From NCBI GenBank assembly GCA_900544795.1, contig UQWM01000004.1, forward strand, positions 1 to 64,000: DNA of 64,000 nucleotides. The letters are read 5' to 3'. The notes under the pieces were generated by a model. It worked only from the letters and a program-made list of their open reading frames with translations. It was not told the DNA's origin and did not search any database. The position numbers and the translations under genes are program-made. Below, one piece after another: positions 44,237-52,351 of the stretch. Source of the DNA: an uncultured Phascolarctobacterium sp. GTDB lineage: Bacteria > Bacillota > Negativicutes > Acidaminococcales > Acidaminococcaceae. Each line of letters opens with the position of its first letter. The stretch's first letter is position 1.

Positions 44237-44671
44237 ATGCCGTGTGTAGAAACAAAAATAGTTATCAAAGGTGACAGCAATGCCATTTTTGAGATCATAA
44301 AAAATATGGAAGCCTATCCCACGTTCATGCACGACCTGATAAGTGTAGAGGTTTTAGAGCGGGGAGACAACACGACTTTGTCCCATTGGGTATCCAATGT
44401 TGACGGACGTAAGATAGTTTGGACCGAGCGCGATACGTTTTTTCCGGAAGAAATGCGCATCACCTACTGCCAGACAGAGGGCGATTTAAAGAAAATGGAA
44501 GGCGAGTGGCGGCTGGTTCCTGTTGCAGCCGGGACTGAGGTATCGCTTTTAGTAGACTTTGAATTTGGTATTCCGATGATCGCCGGGCTGTTAAACCCGA
44601 TCTTAAAGAAAAAAATTCGTGAAAACAGTGAAAATATGTTGACGGCAGTTAAAGCACAAATTGAAAAATAA
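44237..44671 (+). CDS. SRPBCC/START-like (polyketide cyclase/COQ10-type) protein
   Basis: The 144-residue protein follows AAGGAG at 44221-44226. The N-terminal pattern IVIKGDSNAIFEIIKNMEAYPTFM (start of helix-grip fold), WTERDTFFPEEMRI and a C-terminal helix fit the SRPBCC superfamily, which binds hydrophobic ligands, with COQ10/cyclase-like members. No specific ligand can be inferred. It lies 16 bases after the aminotransferase gene, so the two are likely co-transcribed. Confidence 0.7.
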   Translation: MPCVETKIVIKGDSNAIFEIIKNMEAYPTFMHDLISVEVLERGDNTTLSHWVSNVDGRKIVWTERDTFFPEEMRITYCQTEGDLKKMEGEWRLVPVAAGTEVSLLVDFEFGIPMIAGLLNPILKKKIRENSENMLTAVKAQIEK

Positions 44672-44689
44672 TACAGTAATTGGTATAAT
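44661..44689 (+). promoter_or_regulatory. Extended -10 promoter for htpX
   Basis: TTGAAA (44661-44666) and TATAAT (44684-44689) are 17 bases apart, and TGG precedes the -10 (extended form). The -35 lies inside the end of the SRPBCC gene. AATATTC (44687-44693) is repeated inverted as GAATATT at 44717-44723, possibly an operator. Confidence 0.75.
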
Positions 44690-44758
44690 ATTCTATAAGG
44701 CTCAAAAGAGTCTTGAGAATATTGTTTAGAGTTTTTATTTTAGGAGGAACAAAAAAGT

Positions 44759-45610
44759 ATGAGAACAGCTTTTTTAATGACGGTTCTTACCGTGCTTTTG
44801 GTATTAGTCGGCGATTATTTCGGCGGTGCCCGCGGTATGATGATGATGCTTATCATCTCTCTCGGCATGAATCTATTTTCGTACTGGAACAGCGATAAAT
44901 TGGTTTTAGCCCAATATAAGGCCAAACAGGTTGATGAAAAAAGTGCGCCCGCTTTATACAAGATGGTGCAGCGCCTGACTGAACGCGGTAATCTGCCGAT
45001 GCCGAAGGTTTATATTATCGACAGCCCTGTACCGAATGCCTTTGCAACCGGACGTAACCCCGAACACGCAGCAGTGGCAGTGACTACTGCTTTAGCTAAC
45101 GCTCTCGATAAAGACGAGATCGAAGGCGTGTTGGCCCATGAGCTGAGCCATGTCAAGCATGGCGATATTTTGATCGGTACGATAGCGGCTTCCATGGCCG
45201 GTATCATTACCACGCTTTCCCATTGGGGAATGTTTTTTGGCGGCGGTGACCGTGACCGTAATAACAGCAGCGCCATTGTCGGTTTGGCAATGATGATCCT
45301 TGCGCCTTTGGCAGCAGGTATCATCCAAATGGCAGTGTCCCGCTCGCGCGAGTATATGGCTGACGAATCCGGCGGAGAATTGAGCGGCAATCCTGATGCT
45401 TTGGCAGACGCTTTGCTGAAAATAGAATCTTATGCAAAAAACAGAACGATGCCGGGAGCAACCGAAAATACTGCCCATATGTTTATCATCTGTCCTTTCA
45501 GCGCTAAAGATATGCAGCAGCTTTTTAGTACCCATCCCAGCACCGCTGACCGTGTAGCACGGTTACGCGCACAAGCCAAGGCTATGCGCAGCAGTGGAGG
45601 TGCAAGATAA
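44759..45610 (+). CDS. htpX: Membrane zinc metalloprotease HtpX
   Basis: The 283-residue M48 peptidase has two N-terminal hydrophobic segments, then VLAHELSHVKHGD with the zinc-binding HExxH, two further hydrophobic segments, and the third zinc ligand in SREYMADESGGEL. HtpX degrades damaged membrane proteins and is usually stress induced. ATG at 44759 follows TAGGAGG. It has its own extended -10 promoter. Confidence 0.93.
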   Translation: MRTAFLMTVLTVLLVLVGDYFGGARGMMMMLIISLGMNLFSYWNSDKLVLAQYKAKQVDEKSAPALYKMVQRLTERGNLPMPKVYIIDSPVPNAFATGRNPEHAAVAVTTALANALDKDEIEGVLAHELSHVKHGDILIGTIAASMAGIITTLSHWGMFFGGGDRDRNNSSAIVGLAMMILAPLAAGIIQMAVSRSREYMADESGGELSGNPDALADALLKIESYAKNRTMPGATENTAHMFIICPFSAKDMQQLFSTHPSTADRVARLRAQAKAMRSSGGAR

Positions 45611-46687
45611 TTGGATAAAAAATTAAATTGGTTAAAGCAGTTTTCCGAAACCTGTGGCGTTTCCGGTTTTGAAACGCAAATGAAAGAGCTTCTGCAAAAA
45701 CGGTTGCAGGGCAAAGCCAAGGTTTCCTATGATAAACTGGGCAGCGTAGTTTTTACTGATGCAGGTAAAGGCAAGGATTTGCCCAAAATCATGCTGGCCA
45801 GCCATATGGATGAGATTGGTTTTATGGTCAAACACATTACTAAAGAAGGCTTTTTGAAATTCACTTGTCTGGGCGGCTGGTGGGAGCAGGTAATGCTTAG
45901 CCAGCGCGTTACGGTACATGGCAGCAAAGGCGACCTTGTTGGCGTTATTGGCAGCAAGCCGCCGCACATCTTAACGCCGGAAGAGCGTACTAAAGTTGTT
46001 GCTAAACGTGATATGTATATCGATATCGGCGCTGCCGACGAAGTAATGGCCCGCGAACTGGGTGTATTTGAAGGCTGCCCGGTGACCCCATATGCTGAGT
46101 TTGCAGTAATGGGCGACGGTAAAACTTTGCTTGGCAAAGCCTGGGATAACCGCATTGGCTGTGCAGTAATGGCTGACGTTATGGAAAATATCAACGCAGG
46201 CAAGCATCCGAACACGGTTTACGGTGTTGCGACAGTGCAGGAAGAAGTAGGACTGCGCGGCGCTCAAACCAGCGTAAATCTGCTCAGCCCTGATGTCGCA
46301 TTCGTTATTGATACCTGTGTCGCCGGTGGAACGCCCGGTGTAAGCGACGACGTTGCGCCCGCCAAGCTTGGTAAAGGCATCGCCATTACTATTTTCGATG
46401 CTGGCATGATACCAAATACAGCGCTGCGCGACTTCGCTAAAGAAGTGGCCAAGGAATTGGAGCTACCGACTCAGATCAGCATTTCCGAAGGCGGAGCTAC
46501 CGACGGCGGCCGTATCCATCTGCATGATGCCGGTGTGCTGACCCTGACCTTCAGCATTCCTACCCGTTATATCCACAGCCATCAATCCATTATCCATATG
46601 GATGATTATGAAGGCGCGGTAAAGCTGATAACGGCTATGATAGAAAAATTAGACAAAAAGAAATACCAGCAATTACTCAAGGGCTAA
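45611..46687 (+). CDS. M42 family metallopeptidase (glutamyl aminopeptidase/endoglucanase type)
   Basis: The 358-residue dinuclear zinc peptidase has ASHMDEIGFMV, GKAWDNRIGCAV, VATVQEEVGLRGAQ, AFVIDTC and TDGGRIHL, with a final IPTRYIHSHQSI. These match M42 aminopeptidases (FrvX/YsdC/PepA-like), which assemble into large tetrahedral complexes and trim peptides. TTG at 45611 is supported by GGAGGT 9 bases upstream, at the end of htpX. Confidence 0.9.
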   Translation: MDKKLNWLKQFSETCGVSGFETQMKELLQKRLQGKAKVSYDKLGSVVFTDAGKGKDLPKIMLASHMDEIGFMVKHITKEGFLKFTCLGGWWEQVMLSQRVTVHGSKGDLVGVIGSKPPHILTPEERTKVVAKRDMYIDIGAADEVMARELGVFEGCPVTPYAEFAVMGDGKTLLGKAWDNRIGCAVMADVMENINAGKHPNTVYGVATVQEEVGLRGAQTSVNLLSPDVAFVIDTCVAGGTPGVSDDVAPAKLGKGIAITIFDAGMIPNTALRDFAKEVAKELELPTQISISEGGATDGGRIHLHDAGVLTLTFSIPTRYIHSHQSIIHMDDYEGAVKLITAMIEKLDKKKYQQLLKG

Positions 46688-46740
46688 AATCGTTCTGCGA
46701 TTTAGTATAAATTAATTAGACTAGAATAGGAGAGATTCCA

Positions 46741-47154
46741 ATGCAACAAACACTCGTACTTGTAAAACCCGATGGAGTCAAAAAAAATCTGATTGGCGAA
46801 ATCATCGCTCGTTTTGAACGCCGTGGTCTGAAAGTTTCGGCTTTGAAATTAGTAAAAATTACCGAAGAACAAGCTAAATACCATTATGCTGAGCATGCTG
46901 AAAAACCTTTCTTCGGCGAATTAGTAGAATTTATCACTTCCGGCCCTGTTGCCGCAATGGTAATTTCCGGCGAAAACGCTATTAAAGCAGTTCGCGGTCA
47001 AATGGGCGCTACTAATCCTTTGGATTCCGTTCCCGGTTCTATCCGTGGCGATTACGCGCTGACTATCGGCGAAAACATCGTTCATGGCAGCGACAGCGAA
47101 GAATCCGCTGCCCGCGAAATCAAAAACTTCTTCAAAGCAGACGAACTTTATTAA
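46741..47154 (+). CDS. ndk: Nucleoside diphosphate kinase
   Basis: The 137-residue kinase passes the gamma phosphate from ATP to other NDPs. It has QTLVLVKPDGVKKNLIGEII, MGATNPLDSVPGSIRGDYAL and the active-site histidine in NIVHGSDSEESAAREI. AGGAGAG precedes the ATG at 46741. Size and motifs are standard. Confidence 0.96.
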   Translation: MQQTLVLVKPDGVKKNLIGEIIARFERRGLKVSALKLVKITEEQAKYHYAEHAEKPFFGELVEFITSGPVAAMVISGENAIKAVRGQMGATNPLDSVPGSIRGDYALTIGENIVHGSDSEESAAREIKNFFKADELY

Positions 47155-47188
47155 TTTGTAAAATTTTTTCCGGAAGGATGGTGGCAAC

Positions 47189-47701
47189 ATGAAAGCAGCA
47201 GTATATACCAGAACCGGTGACAAAGGCACGACCGGACTTTATACAGGTGAACGCGTACCCAAGCAAAGCATGAGAGTGGAAGCTTATGGTACTGTTGATG
47301 AGATCAGCTCTGCACTTGGCCTGGCGCGAGCTACGGTCAGACGTGAAGACGTTAGAGAAACTATCTATAAAGTCCAGCAGCTGTTAATGTCGCTGATGGC
47401 TGATATCGCAAGCTTGAACTTGCCTGAGCCGTACATCAAAGCTGAAAACGTAAAAACATTTGAAGATACTATCGACAAATTCGACGCTATGCTTCAGCCT
47501 TTGAGCCATTTTATCATCCCCGGAGGCACCCCCGGATCAGCTGCTCTGGATATAGCGCGTACAACTACGCGCCGTGCCGAGCGCTGTCTGCTCCGTCTGG
47601 CCGAAACAGAAGAGGTCAACCCGCAAGTACTTATTTGCCTGAACCGCCTTTCTGATTTGTGCTTTATTTTGTCCAGAGTTGAAGTAGAAGTAGAAGCCTG
47701 A
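47189..47701 (+). CDS. pduO: Cob(I)alamin adenosyltransferase (PduO type)
   Basis: The 170-residue PduO-family enzyme makes adenosylcobalamin from ATP and cob(I)alamin. It has YTRTGDKGTTGLYTGERVPK at the N-terminus, VEAYGTVDEISSALGLAR, the FIIPGGTPGSAALDIAR loop and CLNRLSDLCFILSR. Its fold is unrelated to the CobO/BtuR enzyme at 27322. It follows ndk by 34 bases and has its own terminator but no riboswitch, suggesting a role in salvage or repair of cofactor rather than in the de novo operon. Confidence 0.93.
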   Translation: MKAAVYTRTGDKGTTGLYTGERVPKQSMRVEAYGTVDEISSALGLARATVRREDVRETIYKVQQLLMSLMADIASLNLPEPYIKAENVKTFEDTIDKFDAMLQPLSHFIIPGGTPGSAALDIARTTTRRAERCLLRLAETEEVNPQVLICLNRLSDLCFILSRVEVEVEA

Positions 47702-47705
47702 AACA

Positions 47706-47748
47706 AAATGACCATAGCTTCATCAAGAGTGCTATGGTCATTTTCTTT
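47706..47748 (+). terminator. Rho-independent terminator after pduO
   Basis: AATGACCATAGC (47707-47718) pairs exactly with GCTATGGTCATT (47731-47742) around a 12-base loop; TTCTTTT follows. Confidence 0.88.
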
Positions 47749-47755
47749 TAGGTTA

Positions 47756-47784
47756 AATTACTTTCAAAACGTTTTGAAGTAATT
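47756..47784 (+). promoter_or_regulatory. Large inverted repeat upstream of the EAL gene (operator candidate)
   Basis: AATTACTTTCAAAAC faces GTTTTGAAGTAATT, a 29-base palindrome with one bulged T and the perfect centre CAAAACGTTTTG. The central CG and symmetry recall LacI-family operators. No T-run follows, so it is not a terminator. It lies 70 bases before the EAL gene start. Confidence 0.45.
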
Positions 47785-47854
47785 AGAAATATAGTATTTT
47801 TTGTTAGCAGGATATATACTTACTCTAATTATAAAACAATAATGGGAGATTGCT

Positions 47855-49702
47855 ATGAATTTTTACCTGTTGTCGATCATAGCTTTTTGCGTGTTTGTCG
47901 CGATTCTCTATCTTAAATCCTCAGAACATCAAAGGATGCTGTACTCCCAAAGACATATAAGGGATAAAGTCAGCGGTACGTTAGGCTTTGATAAGTTTAA
48001 GGGAAATGCGGATGAATTGCTGAAACATAGAAAAAAGTTTTTGGCGCTGATACATTTTGATATTGAGCCTTACCACGATATCGTGGATATCTATGGCCGT
48101 GAAACAGCCGATAATATTCTGCGCATCGTAGGAACGGAATTGAACCGCCGCGTAGTTAAGGGCTATCTTGCTACCCGACAGGCGGGTGATAAGTTCTTTT
48201 GCCTTATTCCCTTTGTCGATGAAGAGGCTCACACTAATTGCTTCGACGGTTTGGCCAGCGTGGTAGAAAGCGAAGTGAAACGCATTTGCAATATCAGCAT
48301 CAAACTGCGTGGAGCGTTGTATGTCTGCCGCAAGGATGATTCGCTGGACGATGCGATGGTAAAAACAGTAACGCAGCTTAACAAAAAAGTGTTCTCTAAA
48401 GGACGGCGTACTTTCTTTTTTATTAATGATATGGAAGTGAATAACACCTATAATGCTTTGGCAGACGAGGTAGATAACGGTTTCGTTAATAAAGAATTTA
48501 CCGTGTATTTCCAACCGCAATATAATATCTATACTAACGAGATCGTTGGTGCGGAAGCACTGCTGCGTTGGGAGCATCCTACCCGTGGCATCATCCTGCC
48601 CGAAGTTTTGATCCCTATTTTAGAAGACAGCAACCAATTATCAAAATTTGAGAATTTTGTTTTTGAGGAAGTTTGCCACTTCCTGGCGCTGCGTTTAGCG
48701 CTGGGCTTACAGGCCTTTCCTATCTCCTGCAATTTCTCTTTCAATCATTTTAAAGACGAAAACTTCATTGATTCCTTAAAATATGCGGCTGATAAGCATA
48801 ATGTACCGCATAAGCTTTTAATAGTAGAATTGGCAGAACGTATGTTGGCCGATGATATGGATTTTGCTACTATGCAGGTCGACGAGTTGAAGAATCAGGG
48901 CTTTAAAATAGCTGTTGATAATTTTGGCGCCGGCTATTTATCAATGCGTATACTGAGCGATATCAATATAGATATTTTAAAAATTGATAAAAGGCTGCTG
49001 GCCGCCTGTGATAATGATAAGGATATTAAAATCATCAAGGGTATGGCCTCTATTGCTAAAGAATTGGATATAGCTATTATCTGCGAGGGCGTGGAAACAG
49101 AAGCACAGGTTGCGATTATGAAAAGCGTAGCCTGCAACATTGCCCAGGGCTTCTATTACTGCCAGCCGCTGCGCAAAACCCAGTTTGAAAACCTTTTGAA
49201 TTTAAGTAAGATCGAGATCGTCAATACAGAGCGCCGCAGCATCAACGGTTATGGCCGCACTGTAAAATTGCCGTCTTATCGTGATCTGGGAGATCTGTTC
49301 CCGCAGATGTATGATTTTGCGATAGAATTGAATTTAAAAGACGGTCGCTATTCCCGCATGGCGTTCAATCCGACCGGCAATGTTTTTATCCCTTATACCG
49401 GCGATTATAAAAATGATTTTAAGAACATCGTGCAGGAGCTGCTGTATCCTGAAGATATTGAAAAATTCACTGCGCATCTGGAGTTTGACGTACTGTGTGC
49501 AAATTACAATACTACACCGGAATATTCCGGTTGCGAGTGCCGGTTTGTTGGCGCCGCCGGCGTTGCTCAATGGTATGAGATACGGGTGTATTACTGGTTT
49601 GGCCGTAGCAGGGTGCTGATAACGGTGAGAAACGTTAATGATGCCCATGAATATTTAGATGATGAGTATGAAAAAATGCTTTGCAGGTCAGCAGGACTTT
49701 GA
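47855..49702 (+). CDS. GGDEF/EAL protein with altered GGDEF and partly altered EAL motifs
   Basis: The 615-residue protein has an N-terminal transmembrane helix (about 1-18), a GGDEF-like domain (about 40-190), an EAL domain (about 200-450) and a C-terminal extension of about 160 residues. The GGDEF signature is replaced by RQAGDKF, so cyclase activity is unlikely. In the EAL domain AEALLRWEHP, VELAER, KIDKRLL, CEGVET and QGFYYCQPL are kept, but the DDFG loop reads VDNFGAGYLS, with Asn for the second Asp. It could be a weak c-di-GMP phosphodiesterase or a sensor. The C-terminal region shows no familiar motif. Confidence 0.85.
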   Translation: MNFYLLSIIAFCVFVAILYLKSSEHQRMLYSQRHIRDKVSGTLGFDKFKGNADELLKHRKKFLALIHFDIEPYHDIVDIYGRETADNILRIVGTELNRRVVKGYLATRQAGDKFFCLIPFVDEEAHTNCFDGLASVVESEVKRICNISIKLRGALYVCRKDDSLDDAMVKTVTQLNKKVFSKGRRTFFFINDMEVNNTYNALADEVDNGFVNKEFTVYFQPQYNIYTNEIVGAEALLRWEHPTRGIILPEVLIPILEDSNQLSKFENFVFEEVCHFLALRLALGLQAFPISCNFSFNHFKDENFIDSLKYAADKHNVPHKLLIVELAERMLADDMDFATMQVDELKNQGFKIAVDNFGAGYLSMRILSDINIDILKIDKRLLAACDNDKDIKIIKGMASIAKELDIAIICEGVETEAQVAIMKSVACNIAQGFYYCQPLRKTQFENLLNLSKIEIVNTERRSINGYGRTVKLPSYRDLGDLFPQMYDFAIELNLKDGRYSRMAFNPTGNVFIPYTGDYKNDFKNIVQELLYPEDIEKFTAHLEFDVLCANYNTTPEYSGCECRFVGAAGVAQWYEIRVYYWFGRSRVLITVRNVNDAHEYLDDEYEKMLCRSAGL

Positions 49703-49737
49703 AAAAGAATGTAGAATATATATCATTGGAAAAAATC

Positions 49738-49893
49738 AACAGGTGTGCCGACTGCGGTCGGCGCTTAATAGGGAAGACCGGTGTAAATCCGGCGCAGTCC
49801 CGCTACTGTAAAGGTGAGTTAACTGCAAGATGCCACTGGGAAACTGGGAAGGCGCAGTTCAACATTGACCCTGAGCCAGGAGACCTGCCTGTT
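49738..49893 (+). promoter_or_regulatory. Cobalamin riboswitch aptamer (full-length type) upstream of cobU
   Basis: AACAGG (49738-49743) pairs with CCTGTT (49888-49893). The core reads GACCGGTGTAAATCCGGCGC, AGTCCCGCTACTGTAAAGG, then GCCACTGGGAAACTGGGAAG and GAGCCAGGAGACCTGCC, all near-consensus blocks of the B12 element. It should repress the cobU-cobT-cobS operon when cobalamin is abundant. Confidence 0.95.
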
Positions 49894-49948
49894 ACAGGTA
49901 TCTTACGCCTACGGGAGATAGGTGGATGCTTGCATAGTCTGTTTATTT

Positions 49949-49980
49949 ATGCCCTCTCTCGCAGAGGGTATTTTTATTTT
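49949..49980 (+). terminator. Expression-platform terminator of the cobU riboswitch
   Basis: ATGCCCTCT (49949-49957) pairs with AGAGGGTAT (49963-49971) around CTCGC; TTTTATTTT follows. It lies just ahead of the cobU ribosome site. Confidence 0.85.
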
Positions 49981-49996
49981 GAAGGGAGGTTTAATA

Positions 49997-50578
49997 ATGA
50001 ATAAAGAAATGATTTTAGTGACCGGCGGCGCACGCAGCGGTAAAAGTGAATTTGCCGAACGCCTGGTACTGCATTATGGGCGTAAATGCGCTTATATAGC
50101 TACGGCTGAAATCTTTGACGACGAGATGGCTGAACGTGTCCGTATCCATCAGGAACGTCGTTCTCCCCAAAGATGGAATAATTACGAGGCTCCTTATGGT
50201 GCTGAAAAAACGCTGGCAGAAGCCGGAAATGAAGTAGATGTGATTTTATTTGACTGTCTGACTTTATACATGAGCAATTTAATGTACGGCAAAGTCGCTA
50301 TCGAAGGTACTTTTGAAAAAAAAGTCGCTTTTGTCAAAAATGAAATTGCCAAATTACTGGCAGCTGCCAAAGCAACCGGAAAATTAGTGGTGTTTGTTAC
50401 TAACGAAGTCGGCAGCGGCATTGTTCCTGATAACCAGATGGCCCGCGAATACAGGGATCTGGCAGGTTGGGTAAATCAGCAGGTCGCCGAAGCTTGCGAC
50501 AGGGTGTTTTATTGTATCGCAGGGCAGGCAGTAGATGTGAAAAAACTAGCATTTCGCTTTGAGGACGAAGGAGTATAA
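49997..50578 (+). CDS. cobU: Adenosylcobinamide kinase / adenosylcobinamide-phosphate guanylyltransferase
   Basis: The 193-residue bifunctional CobU phosphorylates and then guanylylates adenosylcobinamide. The P-loop VTGGARSGKSEFAE, YIATAEIFDDEMAERVRIHQ (with the guanylylated histidine) and LFDCLTLYMSNL are diagnostic. ATG at 49997 follows GGGAGGT at 49984-49990. It is the first gene of the riboswitch-controlled nucleotide-loop operon. Confidence 0.95.
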   Translation: MNKEMILVTGGARSGKSEFAERLVLHYGRKCAYIATAEIFDDEMAERVRIHQERRSPQRWNNYEAPYGAEKTLAEAGNEVDVILFDCLTLYMSNLMYGKVAIEGTFEKKVAFVKNEIAKLLAAAKATGKLVVFVTNEVGSGIVPDNQMAREYRDLAGWVNQQVAEACDRVFYCIAGQAVDVKKLAFRFEDEGV

Positions 50579-50579
50579 A

Positions 50580-51608
50580 ATGGAAAAAATAGTTATCCCG
50601 CCTTTAGATACTGCCGCTGCGGCAGAAATCAATGCCGGCTGGGCAAAAATGGCTAAACCTGCAAATAGTCTTGGCCGGCTGGAAAAAATGGTAGCAGGCT
50701 ATGCCGCTATGACTGGCAGAGAGTTGCCTGAGCAGATCAAAAGTGCTATGCTGCTGATGTGCGGCGATCACGGTATTGCTAAATATGGCGTCAGTGCTTA
50801 CCCGCAGGAAGTTACTATGCAGATGATCAACGGCTATATGCGCGAAACGGCTGGCGCTAATGTTATGGCCCGTCATGCCGGTGCCGATGTTTTTGTAGTT
50901 GACGTTGGTACGGTCTTCGATTTGAGCGCTATGCCGAAGGTACGTCAGGAAAAAGTGGCCTGGGGCACGGAAGATTTTACCCAGGGCCCGGCGATGACAC
51001 TGGCCCAGGCAGAGCAAGCTCTGCAAGTAGGCATGAAGGTTGCGGACGAATGTATCGACAAGGGTTATAATTTGCTGGTAACGGCGGAAATGGGCATCGG
51101 CAACACCACTTCCACAGCGGCGATAGTTTCGGCCTTTTTGGGATTGCCACCCGAGCTTACTGTAGGACGTGGCACTGGTATCAACGATGAACGTATGGCG
51201 ATCAAAAGAAAAGTCGTCGCCGATGGACTGGCTAAAAATCAACCTAAGCTGGGCGATGCTATGGATATTCTTTGCAAGGTAGGCGGTTATGACCATGCCG
51301 GTTTGGCAGGGATGATCGTGGCTGGTGCCAGACGCCGTGTGCCGACAATGGTAGATGGGGTGAATGCTACTGCTGCTGCTTTGCTGGCCTATGGCATCGA
51401 GCCGTCCTGCGCCGAATATATGATCTGTTCGCATCTTTCGGCAGAAATATCCCATGCAAAAATGCTGGAAGTATTGCAGTTAAGGCCTATAGTCGATGCC
51501 GGTATGCGCCTAGGCGAGGGTACTGGTGCGTCGCTGGCGATAGTTATTTTGCAGATGGCTATCAACACCTACCAGGAACTGCATAAGCGTGGTGCTGCAA
51601 ATGCGTGA
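50580..51608 (+). CDS. cobT: Nicotinate-nucleotide:lower-ligand phosphoribosyltransferase (CobT; possible ArsA-like partner)
   Basis: The 342-residue CobT activates the lower-ligand base with nicotinate mononucleotide. All family motifs are present: PANSLGRLEKM, LMCGDHGIAKYGVSAYPQEV, AEMGIGNTTSTAAIV, TVGRGTGINDE, CSHLSAE and the catalytic-Glu motif RLGEGTGASLAI. A second, degenerate CobT homologue is encoded two genes later. Paired homologues form the ArsAB enzyme of Sporomusa, which uses phenol and p-cresol, so this may be the active subunit of such a pair. Classical benzimidazole activation alone is the alternative. Confidence 0.92.
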   Translation: MEKIVIPPLDTAAAAEINAGWAKMAKPANSLGRLEKMVAGYAAMTGRELPEQIKSAMLLMCGDHGIAKYGVSAYPQEVTMQMINGYMRETAGANVMARHAGADVFVVDVGTVFDLSAMPKVRQEKVAWGTEDFTQGPAMTLAQAEQALQVGMKVADECIDKGYNLLVTAEMGIGNTTSTAAIVSAFLGLPPELTVGRGTGINDERMAIKRKVVADGLAKNQPKLGDAMDILCKVGGYDHAGLAGMIVAGARRRVPTMVDGVNATAAALLAYGIEPSCAEYMICSHLSAEISHAKMLEVLQLRPIVDAGMRLGEGTGASLAIVILQMAINTYQELHKRGAANA

Positions 51609-52338
51609 TTTTATCACTTGCCTGGAATTTTTAACGCGCGTGCGTTTTTCTAAACGTACGGACTGGCGTGACGAAGATTTTTCTCGCAGCGTACCGTATT
51701 TCCCACTGGTAGGGCTGGTAATAGGCCTGCTTTTAGCCGGGGTTAATTACGGCCTGTTTTATATCGACACGCCGCTGTTTTTGCGGGTGACGCTGCTTTT
51801 ACTGGCCGAGATCATTATTACCGGCGGTTTGATGTATGATGGCTTTATGGATACCGCCGATGGTGTTTTTTCGGCGCGCAGCCGTGAACGGATGCTGGAG
51901 ATAATGAAGGACAGCCACGTCGGCTCTAATGCAGTGCTGGCTATCATTATTTTGCTCCTGCTAAAAATAGCGGCTTATCTGGAAATAAATGGAGCTGCGC
52001 TGACCTGGGTCTTGCTGGCTATGTCGGTTGCGACAAGAACATTTATGGTGGTCTTTATCGTTAACTTTCCCTATGCCCGCAAAGAAGGCATCGGCCATAT
52101 GTTTACCAAATATGCCAAACCGGCTTATACTTATATCGCTTTCGCCTTGTGTGGACTGATCATTTGGGCCTGCGGCGTACAGTATCTTGTTGTTGCGGCA
52201 GTGTGCTTTACCCTGACTTTGGTGATAGCGCACTATTTAAAAGCGCAACTGGGCGGGCTTACCGGTGATACTTACGGCGCTTTAACAGAATGTGGCAACG
52301 TTATTTATCTGCTGACGGCAGTATTTTTACTGAGATAA
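51601..52338 (+). CDS. cobS: Adenosylcobinamide-GDP ribazoletransferase (cobalamin synthase)
   Basis: The 245-residue integral membrane protein joins adenosylcobinamide-GDP with the activated lower-ligand nucleoside. It has FLTRVRF near the start, GGLMYDGFMDTADGVFSARS with the Asp-rich metal site, MKDSHVGSNAV, and GGLTGDTYGALTE near the end. ATG at 51601 overlaps the cobT stop by 8 bases; no strong ribosome site is visible, so it is probably translationally coupled. Some 5-6 transmembrane helices are seen. Confidence 0.93.
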   Translation: MRDFITCLEFLTRVRFSKRTDWRDEDFSRSVPYFPLVGLVIGLLLAGVNYGLFYIDTPLFLRVTLLLLAEIIITGGLMYDGFMDTADGVFSARSRERMLEIMKDSHVGSNAVLAIIILLLLKIAAYLEINGAALTWVLLAMSVATRTFMVVFIVNFPYARKEGIGHMFTKYAKPAYTYIAFALCGLIIWACGVQYLVVAAVCFTLTLVIAHYLKAQLGGLTGDTYGALTECGNVIYLLTAVFLLR

Positions 52339-52351
52339 GGAAGGTTTAAAT

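Noticed and set aside
49681..50004. 107-residue plus-strand open frame across the cobU leader
   Set aside because: It lies over the conserved cobalamin riboswitch and its terminator; the sequence is explained by RNA conservation.
50604..51455. 283-residue minus-strand open frame opposite cobT
   Set aside because: cobT is unambiguous on the plus strand; the antisense frame has no recognisable domain.
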